Part shown: one piece after another, positions 9,546 through 20,452 of the stretch
How positions within the stretch are numbered: the stretch's first letter is position 1
Layout of the letters: every line of letters starts with the position of its first letter
From: Anaerovorax sp. IOR16
GTDB lineage: Bacteria; Bacillota; Clostridia; Peptostreptococcales; Anaerovoracaceae
Direction of reading: 5' to 3'
Assembly: GCF_017168145.1 (NCBI RefSeq)
Contig: NZ_JADQTL010000009.1
Coordinates: 744,001 to 808,000 of the forward strand
DNA: 64,000 nucleotides
Made by a program: the position numbers and the translations under genes
Notes under the pieces: model-generated
Database searches by the model: none
What the model was told of the DNA's origin: nothing
The model's input: the letters and a program-made list of their open reading frames with translations, nothing else

Positions 9546-11228
9546 TTAGTTTTGTGACAGAGCAAGAAGTTCTTCTGCACTTTTGATGGTGGTATCGGTG
9601 ATGTTGATACCGCCCAAAAGCCTTGCAATTTCTTTTACCTTTTCTTCGTGAGAAAGAGGCAGTACCGTTGTTTGGGTAATATCATTTTCAGTGGTTTTTT
9701 GGATCTGATAATGATGTTGTCCAAACGCGGCAATTTGCGGTAAATGGGTAATACATATGATTTGATGATTTTGTGCTATTTGTAATAACTTTTTACCGAC
9801 AATGCTTGCCGTGATTCCACTGATTCCACTGTCGATTTCATCAAAGATCATCGTTGGAATGCTATCGAGTTCACCAACAATGCGTTTAAATGCTAACATA
9901 ATACGAGAAATTTCACCGCCTGAAGCAATTTTTGCCAAAGGCTTTTCTACTTCTCCTTTATTTGTTGAAATTAAAAACTCTATCTGATCAATGCCTTCTG
10001 AGGTAAAAGAAGGTTCTTTTTGAGTTTCTTGAACTTTAAAAGAGATGGAAAGCTTTGCATCGTTAAAATTTAATTCTGTTAATTCCTGATTGATGCTGGT
10101 TTCCATTTTTTTTGCAGCATCTTTGCGAAGAGATGAAAGCGTTTGACTGGCAGTCAGCAATTCTTTTTCTAATATAGAAAGCTGTTGCGTCAGTGTTTCT
10201 TTTTTCTGATCCGTGTCTTCAATCAGCTCCAAATTTTCTTGAAGCTGTATTTGGTATTCCAGTATTTCTTCAATGGAGTTTCCGTATTTTCGTTTTAAGG
10301 CATCAATTTCATCCATTCGGCTGAGTGCTTCATCCAATTCCTGTTCGGAAAAGGAGATGTCATCAATATAGTGTCGAATTTGTGAAGAAAGATCCTCAAT
10401 CTTATAGTAACAATCGGATAGCAGTTCAGTAAATTCCGAAATTTCTTTTGAAAACAAAGTAATTTCCTCTAACTTCTGTTTGCTTTTTCCTAGACCATCT
10501 AAAGCAGATGGGGTATCATTACACAACAGTACATAAGCAGAAGAAAGGTTTTGATAAATGCGTTCGCTGTTTTGCAGAAGTGTGATTCGCTCTTGCAGTT
10601 CCTCATCTTCATTAACGGATAGATTGGCAGCTGTAATTTCCTGCAATTCAAACTGCATGAAATCATGCTTTCTTTTTGTATCCTTTTCGGAGCGAGAAAG
10701 TGCAGAAAGCGTTTGCTTTACTTTATTATATTCACTAAAAAGAGAAGCAACGGTTTCCTTTGCAGGAAAAATATTTGCTTCATCATAAAGATCGAGTAGG
10801 GTAATATGAAGTTCCGGATTTAATAAGGATTGGTGGTCGTATTGTCCATGAATGTCTGCTTCGTATTTACATAACTTATTTAAAAAAGAAACGGAAACCA
10901 AAGAGCCATTAATACGGCAAGTACTTTTTCCATTTGCCGTAATTTCTCTTCGGATAATTAATTGTTCTTCCTCCTCCAAACCGTTTTCTTTTAGTAAGGA
11001 GGAGACTTTTTCATTTTTTCCGTCTAAGACCAATTCAATGATTGATTTTTCTTTTCCGGAACGAATAAAAGCAGTATCTGCACGGCTTCCCAGTGCAAGA
11101 CTTACTGCTTCTATAATAATGGATTTTCCAGCACCGGTTTCACCTGTGATTACATTGAAACCGGCATGAAAATCAACATCTAATTCATTAATAATTGCAA
11201 AATCTCGGATATGGATATGAGAAATCAT
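9546..11228 (-). CDS. recN: DNA repair protein RecN (SMC-like ATPase)
   Basis: RecN is an SMC-like ATPase that gathers broken DNA ends in double-strand break repair. The 560 residues have the expected order: Walker A GETGAGKS near residue 35, coiled-coil arms with a central hinge region, ABC signature 'ASGGEISRIMLAFKRI' near residue 440, Walker B 'TMIFDEIDSGISG', and the closing 'ITHLPQIAAFG'. It lies 11 bases downstream of argR on the same strand; argR-recN is a conserved pair in Clostridia. It is convergent with the secreted-protein gene with only 13 bases between stops. Confidence 0.96.
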   Translation of the reverse strand: MISHIHIRDFAIINELDVDFHAGFNVITGETGAGKSIIIEAVSLALGSRADTAFIRSGKEKSIIELVLDGKNEKVSSLLKENGLEEEEQLIIRREITANGKSTCRINGSLVSVSFLNKLCKYEADIHGQYDHQSLLNPELHITLLDLYDEANIFPAKETVASLFSEYNKVKQTLSALSRSEKDTKRKHDFMQFELQEITAANLSVNEDEELQERITLLQNSERIYQNLSSAYVLLCNDTPSALDGLGKSKQKLEEITLFSKEISEFTELLSDCYYKIEDLSSQIRHYIDDISFSEQELDEALSRMDEIDALKRKYGNSIEEILEYQIQLQENLELIEDTDQKKETLTQQLSILEKELLTASQTLSSLRKDAAKKMETSINQELTELNFNDAKLSISFKVQETQKEPSFTSEGIDQIEFLISTNKGEVEKPLAKIASGGEISRIMLAFKRIVGELDSIPTMIFDEIDSGISGITASIVGKKLLQIAQNHQIICITHLPQIAAFGQHHYQIQKTTENDITQTTVLPLSHEEKVKEIARLLGGINITDTTIKSAEELLALSQN

Positions 11229-11239
11229 AAAAAGACCTC

Positions 11240-11689
11240 TTATTTCATCATGTCATTAAATTTTTGTATAATAATCGGGACGTTTTCCGGATCATCAGCA
11301 ACCAACATAAAGGTATTGTCTCCTGCAATAGAACCAATCACATTTGGAAGGTTTAGTGTATCAACTGCTTCTGCTGCAGCAGGCGCACATCCACTTAATG
11401 TCTTCACTAAAATAATGTTTCCGGAAGAAGAAATGTTTTGAATGGTTTCTTTGAAAATTTTAACAAATCGATCCGAAATAGGATGATCCAAATTTGTACT
11501 GACTGCATATTTGTAATGACCACTGGATGACAGTGTTTTAATTAATTGCAGTTCTTTAATGTCTCTAGAAATGGTAGCTTGCGTGACTTGATATCCTGCT
11601 TCTTTTAACAACTCAACGAGTTTGTCTTGGGTTTCAACTTCGTGCTGACTGATAATATCAAGAATTTTGTTTTGTCTTGAATAGCGCAT
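11240..11689 (-). CDS. argR: Arginine repressor ArgR/AhrC
   Basis: Hexameric arginine-dependent regulator of arginine synthesis and breakdown genes. The 149 residues have an N-terminal winged helix with 'TQATISRDIKELQLIK' (about 37-52) and a C-terminal oligomerisation and arginine-binding domain with 'GCAPAAAEAVDTLNLPNVIGSIAGDNT' split over residues about 100-128; the 'GDNT' arginine-contact motif is present. First gene of argR-recN. Arginine pathway genes are not in the window. Confidence 0.95.
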   Translation of the reverse strand: MRYSRQNKILDIISQHEVETQDKLVELLKEAGYQVTQATISRDIKELQLIKTLSSSGHYKYAVSTNLDHPISDRFVKIFKETIQNISSSGNIILVKTLSGCAPAAAEAVDTLNLPNVIGSIAGDNTFMLVADDPENVPIIIQKFNDMMK

Positions 11690-11759
11690 AAGATTCTCCT
11701 TAAAGCATTACTTAAAATCAAGAAATGGCTTGCCTTGAAATTATTTATTTGACTGCTTT

Positions 11760-11787
11760 ATTATACCATAAATTTACGTTGTAGCAA
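11760..11787 (-). promoter_or_regulatory. Sigma-A-type promoter for argR-recN
   Basis: On the minus strand TTGCTA and TATAAT are separated by 16 bases, about 70 bases upstream of the argR start. I did not find a clear ARG box at this promoter. Confidence 0.5.
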
Positions 11788-11885
11788 GGAAAACAAGCCA
11801 ATTTTTCAAAGACAAGCCTTCAAAAATATGCTACAATGTATGAGAACTAAAGGAAAGTAAAAATACGACAGGGCGGATACGAAAA

Positions 11886-12383
11886 ATGAAAATTTTAGGA
11901 ATTGATCCCGGCTATGCAATTATGGGTTATGGTATCGTTGAAATGAAGGGAAATCATTTTAAACCAATTGCATATGGTGCAGTTACAACCGATAAAAATA
12001 TGCCTATGCCGGATCGTTTGAAACATTTATATACGGGACTTATGGAGGTCATTTCGGAATACGAACCGGATGTTGTTTCCATTGAGCAATTATTTTTTAA
12101 TACGAATACAACGACTGCGATTTTGGTTGGGCAAGCGAGAGGTGTTGCCATTTTAGCCTGTGCAAATTCCGGTCTTGAGATTTTTGAGTATACACCCCTT
12201 CAAATTAAGCAGGGGCTCATTGGATATGGGAGAGCTGAAAAAAAGCAGATCCAACATATGGTGAAAACCATTCTAAATTTAAAACAAATACCAAAGCTGG
12301 ACGATACGGCGGACGCTTTGGCTGCAGCGATTTGTCATGGCCATTGTGCTGACTTCCATAATCGTTTTGCAAATTTAAAATAA
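11886..12383 (+). CDS. ruvC: Holliday junction endonuclease RuvC
   Basis: Resolves Holliday junctions by symmetrical nicking. The 165 residues have the RNase H-like acidic residues in 'GIDPG' (Asp7), 'VSIEQLFF' and the C-terminal 'LDDTADALAAAICH'. Normal family length. First gene of the ruvC-ruvA-ruvB cluster, divergent from argR. Confidence 0.97.
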   Translation: MKILGIDPGYAIMGYGIVEMKGNHFKPIAYGAVTTDKNMPMPDRLKHLYTGLMEVISEYEPDVVSIEQLFFNTNTTTAILVGQARGVAILACANSGLEIFEYTPLQIKQGLIGYGRAEKKQIQHMVKTILNLKQIPKLDDTADALAAAICHGHCADFHNRFANLK

Positions 12384-12423
12384 TTATTGTCTTTAAAGTT
12401 CAATAGAAGTGGAGGCTGGCAAT

Positions 12424-13008
12424 ATGCTGCATTATATAAAAGGAACCATTGCAATGAAATTTCCGGGAGGAGTTGTTGTTGAAAACAACGGAATTGGATA
12501 TGAAATATATGTACCTGACAATTCTGCGCTCTATTTGGCTTCACCGGGAGAAACCATTTCAGTCTATACGGCGATGATTGTTCGAGAGGATGATATTAGT
12601 CTCTATGGGTTCTCGGATGAAGAAGCAATTGATTTGTTTCGTAAGTTCATGACGGTCAGTGGTGTTGGCGCTAAAGCGGCGATGGCACTTCTATCTTGTA
12701 TGCCGGTGGGGGAACTAAAAAAAGCAATCGCTTTTGAAGATGCAAATGCTTTAACCAAAGCAAACGGAATCGGAAAAAAGACCGCACAACGTATTGTATT
12801 AGAATTAAAGGAGAAAATCGGCGGTGTCAGCGAATTTGGAGATGCAACTGAGATTGTACACGGAGATAATGGAAGAACGGAAGCAACGAACGGTTTGATT
12901 GCACTTGGATACAGCAAGAGCGAGGCTGTAAGCGCTGTTGCTTCCATTGAGGAGAACAATCTATCCGTTGAGGAATACATAAAAATGGCACTCAAAAAAT
13001 TATTTTAA
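12424..13008 (+). CDS. ruvA: Holliday junction branch migration protein RuvA
   Basis: Tetrameric junction-binding subunit that loads RuvB. The 194 residues comprise an OB-fold domain ('MLHYIKGTIAMKF', about 1-62), two helix-hairpin-helix motifs ('FMTVSGVGAKAAMALL', 'LTKANGIGKKTAQRIVLELK') and a C-terminal domain III that contacts RuvB ('NGLIALGYSKSEA'). ATG at 12424 is the start: GGAGG lies 8 bases upstream. An in-frame GTG at 12409 overlaps that ribosome binding site and is rejected. 16 bases separate it from ruvB. Confidence 0.96.
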   Translation: MLHYIKGTIAMKFPGGVVVENNGIGYEIYVPDNSALYLASPGETISVYTAMIVREDDISLYGFSDEEAIDLFRKFMTVSGVGAKAAMALLSCMPVGELKKAIAFEDANALTKANGIGKKTAQRIVLELKEKIGGVSEFGDATEIVHGDNGRTEATNGLIALGYSKSEAVSAVASIEENNLSVEEYIKMALKKLF

Positions 13009-13024
13009 TGAAAGAGGAATGTAA

Positions 13025-14035
13025 ATGGAATTTGAAGATAGAATTACGGCGGCTAATATAAATCTTGATGAAGAAGAGATGGAATTGAGCCTTCGTCCAA
13101 AACGTCTTTCAGAGTACATAGGACAAAAAAGCGTCACTGAGAATTTAAAAATATTTATTGAAGCAGCACAAATGAGAAAAGAGCCTTTGGATCATGTTTT
13201 GTTTTATGGACCTCCAGGTTTAGGGAAAACGACACTTGCAGGAATCATCGCCAATGAGCTTGGTGTGGATTTGCGCATTACTTCCGGACCGGCTATTGAA
13301 CGAGCTGGTGATTTGGCGGCAATCTTGACAAATTTGAAAGATGGCGATGTGTTGTTTATAGATGAAATCCATCGTTTGAATCGTTCCGTAGAAGAAGTAT
13401 TGTATTCCGCAATGGAAGATTATGCATTGGATATTATCATTGGAAAGGGTCCTTCAGCTCGCTCCATTCGCTTGGATTTATCAAAATTTACTCTAATTGG
13501 TGCAACGACTAGGGCAGGAAGCTTATCAGCACCTCTACGGGACCGTTTTGGGGTGATTTGTAAGTTTGAAATGTATCAGAATGATGAATTAGCTGAGATT
13601 ATAAAACGCTCTGGGGAGATATTAAATGTATCCATTGAGTCTGACTGCCTTCTTGAATTGGCGCGATGCTCCAGAGGAACACCGCGTGTGGCAAATCGTT
13701 TATTAAAGCGAGTACGGGATTTTAGTCAGGTTAAGGGTAATGGCGTAATTGATTGTGAGATTACGAAAAAAACTCTGCATTCATTAGGAATAGATGCATT
13801 GGGACTGGAAGGTTTGGATCGGGATATTTTACGACTTATCATAGAACGATTTAAGGGAGGCCCTGTGGGGATTGATACCATTGCAGCAGCGATTGGAGAA
13901 GAGAGAATCACCATAGAGGATGTTTATGAGCCGTATTTGATTCAAGCTGGATTATTGCATCGTACACAAAAAGGTAGAATGGTTTCTGAAGAAGCGTATA
14001 AACATCTTGGAATTGCACAAGAAATAGAGGGGTAG
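13025..14035 (+). CDS. ruvB: Holliday junction DNA helicase RuvB
   Basis: Hexameric AAA+ motor of branch migration. The 336 residues open with the usual '[12 protein letters not shown]', then Walker [10 protein letters not shown], Walker [12 protein letters not shown], sensor 1 'GATTRAG' and the arginine finger in 'PLRDRFG'. The C-terminal winged helix ends with '[16 protein letters not shown]'. Family length; third gene of the ruv cluster. Confidence 0.97.
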   Translation: MEFEDRITAANINLDEEEMELSLRPKRLSEYIGQKSVTENLKIFIEAAQMRKEPLDHVLFYGPPGLGKTTLAGIIANELGVDLRITSGPAIERAGDLAAILTNLKDGDVLFIDEIHRLNRSVEEVLYSAMEDYALDIIIGKGPSARSIRLDLSKFTLIGATTRAGSLSAPLRDRFGVICKFEMYQNDELAEIIKRSGEILNVSIESDCLLELARCSRGTPRVANRLLKRVRDFSQVKGNGVIDCEITKKTLHSLGIDALGLEGLDRDILRLIIERFKGGPVGIDTIAAAIGEERITIEDVYEPYLIQAGLLHRTQKGRMVSEEAYKHLGIAQEIEG

Positions 14036-14042
14036 GTTGATT

Positions 14043-15425
14043 ATGAAAAAACCAAGGAATAGAATCGTTCATTATTTGCTATGCATGGTACTTGTTTCCG
14101 TCTTTTGTTTAACTCCAATGTTTGCATTTGCGATGGAGATTCCCGAATACATAAAGGTTGGCTTAAATTATGGTAATACTGCCCTTGCATCTTGCAAATT
14201 AACAAGTGAAACCGGATTTCAAATCATTAACGTCGAGGATGGTGATTTTGAAGAAACACTTCCAATTTCTGCATATACGACTTTAATTGCTGCCGTAGAA
14301 AATGGAATGGTTGTGCTTCGAAGTGAGGATGGATCGGTGGTTTCTGCAAGCCTTGGTAAGGATGATTGCATTATGGCTATGGATTATGACGAGGATGGTT
14401 TAATTCGTTTTGAGAATAAACCATACCGTGATGGAATTCAATTGATCCCGGATGGAAATAATAAAATAATGGTAATTAATTATATAACAATGGATCACTA
14501 TCTTTATGGTGTTTTACAAGGAGAAATGGGACAAGAAGCGCCTTTGGAAGCGTTAAAGGCACAAGCAGTAGCTGCAAGAAGCTATGCAATGACAAATTTA
14601 TATGTCCATAAAAGCTATGGTTTTCATGTCTGCACTACGACGCATTGTCAGGTATATAAAGGATATTCTTGGGAAAAAACAAAAACAAATCAAGCCGTGG
14701 ATGAAACAAGCGGTCAAATTCTTTATTCTGAGGGGAAACCGGTGTCAGCCTATTATCATAAAAACAGCGGTGGCTATACGCAAAACAGTAAAGATGTTTG
14801 GAGTTCGCAGCTTCCATATTTGGTAGCTGTAAAAGATAGTTACTGCCCTGACTATTCTTGGACGGCGACGATGAGCTTCGAACAAATCCAATCTAGATTG
14901 GAAACCTGCGGCTATCAAATTGGATCTGTACAATCGGTTGCAATTTCCGCACGTAACGAGTCCGGTGCTGTTTCAGAATTAACCATTGTCGGAAGTAATG
15001 ATACGGTAACGTTGAAAAAAGAATCCGTACGTATTGTGCTAGGAGGAAGTTCATTAAAATCTACACAGTTTTCCATTTCTTCAGATTCAATACCAACTTC
15101 ATCGATAAATGATGTTCTATCGGTAAGCAATGGCTCTCAGACTACAAGTTCAAATCAGTCAGTTTATGTCATTTCTTCTTCGGAAAGTAAGCAGGTACAT
15201 AATGTAGAGGGATTGGTTGTGTCAAACGGTAGCTCTAAACGCACGATTTCCAGTGCAAATACTTCGGTTGGAGAAATCGTAACCAGCGGCAGCGTAACTT
15301 TTGTGGGAAAAGGATACGGGCATGGAATCGGAATGGCACAGGACAGTGCTATTGTCATGGCAAACCAAGGTATGCGTTATGATGAAATACTGGAATATTT
15401 CTATACAGATGTAGAAATTTATTAA
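14043..15425 (+). CDS. SpoIID/LytB-domain protein
   Basis: A secreted SpoIID-type protein of 460 residues. SpoIID is a lytic transglycosylase that cuts denuded glycan during forespore engulfment. Residues 1 to about 33 are a signal peptide or membrane anchor. The SpoIID core has 'YLYGVLQGEMGQEAPLEALK' with the catalytic-type Glu in 'GEM', followed by 'AQAVAARSYA'. The family's closing motif 'GYGHGIGMAQDSAIVMANQG' is present. A Ser-rich insert lies at about residues 340-400. ATG at 14043 is chosen; a TTG at 14037 is in frame with GAGGGG 4 bases upstream. This location, between ruvB and queA, is conserved in Clostridia and differs from the spoIID-spoIIQ locus, so it may be the general SpoIID paralogue rather than SpoIID itself. 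Confidence 0.87.
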   Translation: MKKPRNRIVHYLLCMVLVSVFCLTPMFAFAMEIPEYIKVGLNYGNTALASCKLTSETGFQIINVEDGDFEETLPISAYTTLIAAVENGMVVLRSEDGSVVSASLGKDDCIMAMDYDEDGLIRFENKPYRDGIQLIPDGNNKIMVINYITMDHYLYGVLQGEMGQEAPLEALKAQAVAARSYAMTNLYVHKSYGFHVCTTTHCQVYKGYSWEKTKTNQAVDETSGQILYSEGKPVSAYYHKNSGGYTQNSKDVWSSQLPYLVAVKDSYCPDYSWTATMSFEQIQSRLETCGYQIGSVQSVAISARNESGAVSELTIVGSNDTVTLKKESVRIVLGGSSLKSTQFSISSDSIPTSSINDVLSVSNGSQTTSSNQSVYVISSSESKQVHNVEGLVVSNGSSKRTISSANTSVGEIVTSGSVTFVGKGYGHGIGMAQDSAIVMANQGMRYDEILEYFYTDVEIY

Positions 15426-15458
15426 ACGAAAAAGACAAAATAGAAAGGCAAATATTAT

Positions 15459-16499
15459 ATGCAAGTAAGCGATTTTGAATATCATTTACCCGAAGAACTG
15501 ATTGCTCAGCATCCGGCAGATAAAAGGGATGCCTCTCGACTTTTGGTCGTTCATCGAAAAAATGACTCGGTCGAGGATAAGCATTTTTATGATATCATTG
15601 ATTATTTAAATCCTGGGGATTGTTTGGTCATGAATAATTCCAAGGTCATTCCTGCAAGAATGTTTGGTGTGAAAAAAAATACAGGTGCAAAAATTGAATT
15701 TTTGCTTATAAAACGAAAAGCTGGAGATATCTGGGAAACGCTTGTCAAGCCAGGAAAAAAGCTGCATCCTGGAGATAGCGTTATGTTTACAGGAGACTGC
15801 GGCGGGCAGCTTGAAGCAGAAGTTTTAGGTTATGGAGAAGATGGAACTCGAATGGTACAATTTCATTATGACGGTGATTTCTTAGCACTTCTAGATGAAA
15901 TCGGAAACATTCCACTTCCTCCTTACATCGATCGAAAAAGTGAAGAAGAGGACAAGGATCGCTATCAAACGGTTTATAGTAAAGAAGAAGGTTCGGTAGC
16001 AGCACCGACAGCGGGTCTTCATTTTACAAAGGAGCTTTTGGAAAAAGTGAAAAAAAAGGGCGTACGCATTGCTTATGTTACGCTTCATGTTGGCATTGGT
16101 ACGTTCCGCCCTGTTAAATGCGATGTGGTCGAAGAGCATCAAATGCATTTTGAGGAATACCACATTGATGAAGATAATGCACAGTTAATTAATGAGACAA
16201 AGAAAAACGGAGGTCGAATTATCTCGGTGGGAACAACGTCAACAAGAACACTGGAAAGTGCGGCGGATGAGAATGGATTTATAAAAGCAGGCCACGGAAA
16301 TACGGATATATTTATTTATCCGGGTTATCAATTTAAGGTCATTGACTGTCTTATTACTAATTTTCATTTGCCGAAATCAACGTTGCTTATGCTGATTTCA
16401 GCTTTGTATGATCGAGAAAAGATGATGAAAATTTATGAAGATGCAGTAAAAAAAGAGTATCGCTTTTTCAGTTACGGAGATGCGATGTTTATCGAATAA
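15459..16499 (+). CDS. queA: S-adenosylmethionine:tRNA ribosyltransferase-isomerase QueA
   Basis: Transfers and isomerises the ribosyl part of S-adenosylmethionine to 7-aminomethyl-7-deazaguanine in tRNA, giving epoxyqueuosine. The 346 residues start with the typical '[19 protein letters not shown]' and contain '[15 protein letters not shown]', '[20 protein letters not shown]', '[12 protein letters not shown]' and '[18 protein letters not shown]'. Full length. It precedes tgt, the usual partner. A QueG-like gene lies 15 kb away on the far side of the island. Confidence 0.97.
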   Translation: MQVSDFEYHLPEELIAQHPADKRDASRLLVVHRKNDSVEDKHFYDIIDYLNPGDCLVMNNSKVIPARMFGVKKNTGAKIEFLLIKRKAGDIWETLVKPGKKLHPGDSVMFTGDCGGQLEAEVLGYGEDGTRMVQFHYDGDFLALLDEIGNIPLPPYIDRKSEEEDKDRYQTVYSKEEGSVAAPTAGLHFTKELLEKVKKKGVRIAYVTLHVGIGTFRPVKCDVVEEHQMHFEEYHIDEDNAQLINETKKNGGRIISVGTTSTRTLESAADENGFIKAGHGNTDIFIYPGYQFKVIDCLITNFHLPKSTLLMLISALYDREKMMKIYEDAVKKEYRFFSYGDAMFIE

Positions 16500-16592
16500 T
16501 ACAATAGTAAGAATGAAATTTGTGAGTATAAACGAATGAAAGAATAAAAGATTTTTGATAACTATGTTTGTCAAAAGAGAAAGGGAAGTTAA

Positions 16593-17717
<1,125 letters not shown>

Positions 17718-17841
17718 TAAAAAAATTGGCAGCGATCAGTAATATTAAAAATAATAGATATAAAAATAGTATCATTAAAATATAAAATAGTTTTAAAGAT
17801 ATCGAAATACTATAATTTGCAAAAGAAAAGGGAGGATTGTT

Positions 17842-18765
17842 ATGCCTATATTAGTACCAAAAGGATTACCTGCTTATAAAACATTAAGAGAAGAGAACGT
17901 ATTTGTCATGTATGAGCATCGGGCACAAAAGCAGGACATTCGCCCTTTGCGTATTGCAATTGTAAATTTAATGCCGACAAAGGAAGTCACAGAAACACAA
18001 ATGATTCGTTTGCTTGCAAATACACCGCTGCAGGTGGATTTACATCTGCTGACAATGGGTAGCCACGAATCGAAAAATACCGACTCTAAGCATTTAGAGA
18101 ATTTTTATAAAACATATGAGGAAATTAAAAACCAACGTTTTGACGGAATGATTATCACAGGGGCACCGGTAGAAACCTTACCGTATGAGCAAGTGGATTA
18201 CTGGAAAGAGCTCTCTGAAATTATGGATTATACCAAAGGCAATGTGTTTAGTACGATGCACATTTGCTGGGGTGCTCAGGCTGCACTTTATCACCATTTT
18301 GGAATTCAAAAGTATGAGCTTTCAGAAAAACTTTTCGGCGTATTTCCTCATGTGGTAAAGGATAAAAAATCTGAACTGATCAGAGGATTTGATGAAATCT
18401 TTTATGCTCCGCATTCTCGGCATACACAAGTAAAGAAGGAAGACATTCTTACGGTTCCGGAGTTGAAAATTTTAGCGGAATCTGAAATAGCAGGCCCGCA
18501 TATCACGTCTACAAAAAATAAGCGTATGATTTTTGTGCAGGGTCATGCAGAATACGATTGGGATACCTTAAAGCTGGAATATGAGCGAGACATTGCAAAG
18601 GGAATGGACATAGAGGTACCGGCGAATTATTTCAAAGATGACAATCCGAAGAAAAAAGTTGTTGTAAAATGGAGTGGTCATGCAAATTTATTTTTTGCAA
18701 ATTGGCTGAATTATGTATATCAAGAGACTCCTTATGATTTAAATAAATTGGATGCAATGAAATAA
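17842..18765 (+). CDS. metA: Homoserine O-acetyltransferase (MetA family)
   Basis: Activates homoserine for methionine synthesis. The 307 residues contain the nucleophile Cys142 ('MHICWGAQ') and His235-type motif '[10 protein letters not shown]'. Residue 111 is Glu ('GAPVE'): in the MetA family Glu at this position goes with acetyl-CoA and Gly with succinyl-CoA, so the product is most likely O-acetylhomoserine despite the MetA name. GGGAGG lies before the ATG. The 124-base AT-rich gap upstream shows no SAM riboswitch or T-box that I could recognise. It appears monocistronic. Confidence 0.93.
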   Translation: MPILVPKGLPAYKTLREENVFVMYEHRAQKQDIRPLRIAIVNLMPTKEVTETQMIRLLANTPLQVDLHLLTMGSHESKNTDSKHLENFYKTYEEIKNQRFDGMIITGAPVETLPYEQVDYWKELSEIMDYTKGNVFSTMHICWGAQAALYHHFGIQKYELSEKLFGVFPHVVKDKKSELIRGFDEIFYAPHSRHTQVKKEDILTVPELKILAESEIAGPHITSTKNKRMIFVQGHAEYDWDTLKLEYERDIAKGMDIEVPANYFKDDNPKKKVVVKWSGHANLFFANWLNYVYQETPYDLNKLDAMK

Positions 18766-18841
18766 AGAATAATATTTCAAATATAAATTGAGTTGCAATC
18801 ATTTACTTTAACATAAGGTATCTTATAGAAGGAGTATGAGA

Positions 18842-19993
18842 GTGGAAATATGTAAACACAATGCCGATTGCGGCGGTTGTATTTATCAGGAATTGGATTA
18901 TCAAGAACAAATGAATTTAAAGGGCAAGGAAGTTGTTCGCCTTTTGGAAAATAAAAATGCTATGCCGCAAAAGTTTTTAGGAATTGAAGGCAGCCCATTG
19001 CAGTATGGCTATCGAAACAAAATGGAATACACCTTTGGTGATGAGGTGAAGGATGGCCCGATGACTTTAGGAATGCACAAGCGCGGTCGCTTTATGTCAA
19101 TCATTACCGTAGACGAATGCCAGTTGGTAGATTCCGATTTTAATTTGGTATTAAGAGCAACCTTGGATTTCTGCAATGAAAAGGGTTATGGCTTTTATCA
19201 TAAAAAATCACATAAAGGGTTGATGCGAAATTTAGTTGTACGAAAAGGACAACATACCAATGAACTATTAGTAAATATTGTAACGTCATCACAAGTGCCA
19301 TTTGATGATGCTGCTTATGTAGCTTGTTTGCAAGGTTTGCCTTTAAAAAATGAGTTGGTAGGTGTGCTGCATACTTATAATGATGGTATTGCCGATGCTG
19401 TAAAGTGTGATCGTTTGGAAGTTCTATACGGACGCGACTATTATAATGAGGTAATTATGGGCTTAAAGTTTAAGGTCAGTGCGTTTTCCTTTTTTCAAAC
19501 TAATGTATTGGCAGTGGAAAAGCTTTATTCCGAAGCCATTGCATTGATTGATTCTGTAGAAGGAAAGACTGTATTTGATCTTTACTGCGGAACTGGGACC
19601 ATTACACAGGCTCTGGCACTTCGCGCTAAGGAAGCCATCGGCGTTGAAATTGTTGAGGAAGCCGTAGAAGCGGCGAAAGAAAACGCCAAGGAAAATGGTC
19701 TTGAGAATTGCAAGTTTATTGCCGGCGATGTTTTTAAGGTTTTAGAAACCTTAGATAAGAAACCGGATGTGATCGTGGTTGATCCTCCTCGCGTTGGAAT
19801 TCATCCAAAAGCGATGCAGAAAATACTAAACTATGGGGTAAAACAAATTGTTTATATCTCCTGCAATCCGAAGACACTGGCTGAAAATCTTGATATGGCA
19901 AGGCTTGGAGGGTATGAAGTTAAAATAGGCAAAGCATTTGATAATTTCCCTCATACGAAGCACATTGAAGCCGTAATCCTGCTTACGAAGTAA
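18842..19993 (+). CDS. rlmD: 23S rRNA (uracil-5-)-methyltransferase, RumA/RlmD type
   Basis: SAM-dependent C5-uracil methyltransferase. The N-terminal iron-sulphur site is CX5CX2C ('CKHNADCGGC'); the C-terminal part has the SAM motif 'FDLYCGTGTITQALAL', 'VVDPPRVGIHPKA' and the catalytic Cys in 'YISCNPKTL'. A TRAM domain is missing, as in the shorter clostridial members. GTG at 18842 is chosen because AGAAGGAG lies 7 bases upstream; an ATG two codons earlier is only 1 base from it. The last codons ('HIEAVILL' then TK and stop) fall in the left copy of a 25-bp repeat that bounds the defence island, so the present C-terminus was supplied by the inserted element. Confidence 0.9.
   Translation: MEICKHNADCGGCIYQELDYQEQMNLKGKEVVRLLENKNAMPQKFLGIEGSPLQYGYRNKMEYTFGDEVKDGPMTLGMHKRGRFMSIITVDECQLVDSDFNLVLRATLDFCNEKGYGFYHKKSHKGLMRNLVVRKGQHTNELLVNIVTSSQVPFDDAAYVACLQGLPLKNELVGVLHTYNDGIADAVKCDRLEVLYGRDYYNEVIMGLKFKVSAFSFFQTNVLAVEKLYSEAIALIDSVEGKTVFDLYCGTGTITQALALRAKEAIGVEIVEEAVEAAKENAKENGLENCKFIAGDVFKVLETLDKKPDVIVVDPPRVGIHPKAMQKILNYGVKQIVYISCNPKTLAENLDMARLGGYEVKIGKAFDNFPHTKHIEAVILLTK
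19960..19984 (+). repeat. Left 25-bp direct repeat (candidate attL)
   Basis: Begins GCACATTGAAGCC and ends ATCCTGCTT. Identical over 25 bases to the copy at 31193. It encodes HIEAVILL at the end of RlmD; the next bases, ACGAAGTAA, give the present C-terminus. Confidence 0.8.
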
Positions 19994-20452
19994 GTAGAGG
20001 TACGTCTCATACAAGGCTTGTCCAAGAGCAAAACGATTGGCAACAACCGACTGCTGAGTGCGTTTGTTTGTTGGAAAAAAGATAGCTTAATAGAGAAATC
20101 ACAAGGTATGTGATTTTAGAGTGAATTTGGGGCAAAAACCGGACGTAGAAATAATGGTTTTTTGCCCTTTTAAATAGGTGGAAATATATAATAAAGCATT
20201 TTTTAAGAAATATTATTAGGAATATTAGTGATACAATTTAATGAGAATATGTAAATTTTGATATAAAATGTTATAATAAAAAGAATTATTAAGAAATTAT
20301 AATGTAAATTGAAGGTCTTTATAAAATAGGACTATAATTAAAAATTTGAGGTATTAGCATAACTTCTATAGAAAGTATTAAACAGAGCACCAATTTTTAG
20401 TCAGCTTTTTAAAAATTAATTTTACTTTTATTACAGTTAGGAGATAACAAGA
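19994..20452. other. Gene-free 459-bp left end of the island
   Basis: No convincing gene. The rlmD frame stays open for 37 codons beyond its stop (to about 20107) but has no start with a ribosome binding site. A terminator-like hairpin, GGGCAAAAACC (20130-20140) with GGTTTTTTGCCC (20156-20167) and a short T run, can end rlmD transcription. The rest (20170-20440) is very AT-rich and probably holds the promoter of the pseudogene that follows; GTTAGGAG is a good ribosome binding site for its ATG. Confidence 0.6.
20129..20171 (+). terminator. Terminator-like hairpin downstream of rlmD
   Basis: GGGCAAAAACC pairs with GGTTTTTTGCCC (one bulge) across a 15-base loop, then CTTTT. It lies inside the island, about 135 bases after the rlmD stop. 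Confidence 0.6.

Noticed and set aside
17718-17841. SAM riboswitch or T-box upstream of metA
   Set aside because: The spacer is only 124 bases, very AT-rich, and has no visible stem pattern or terminator before the start.
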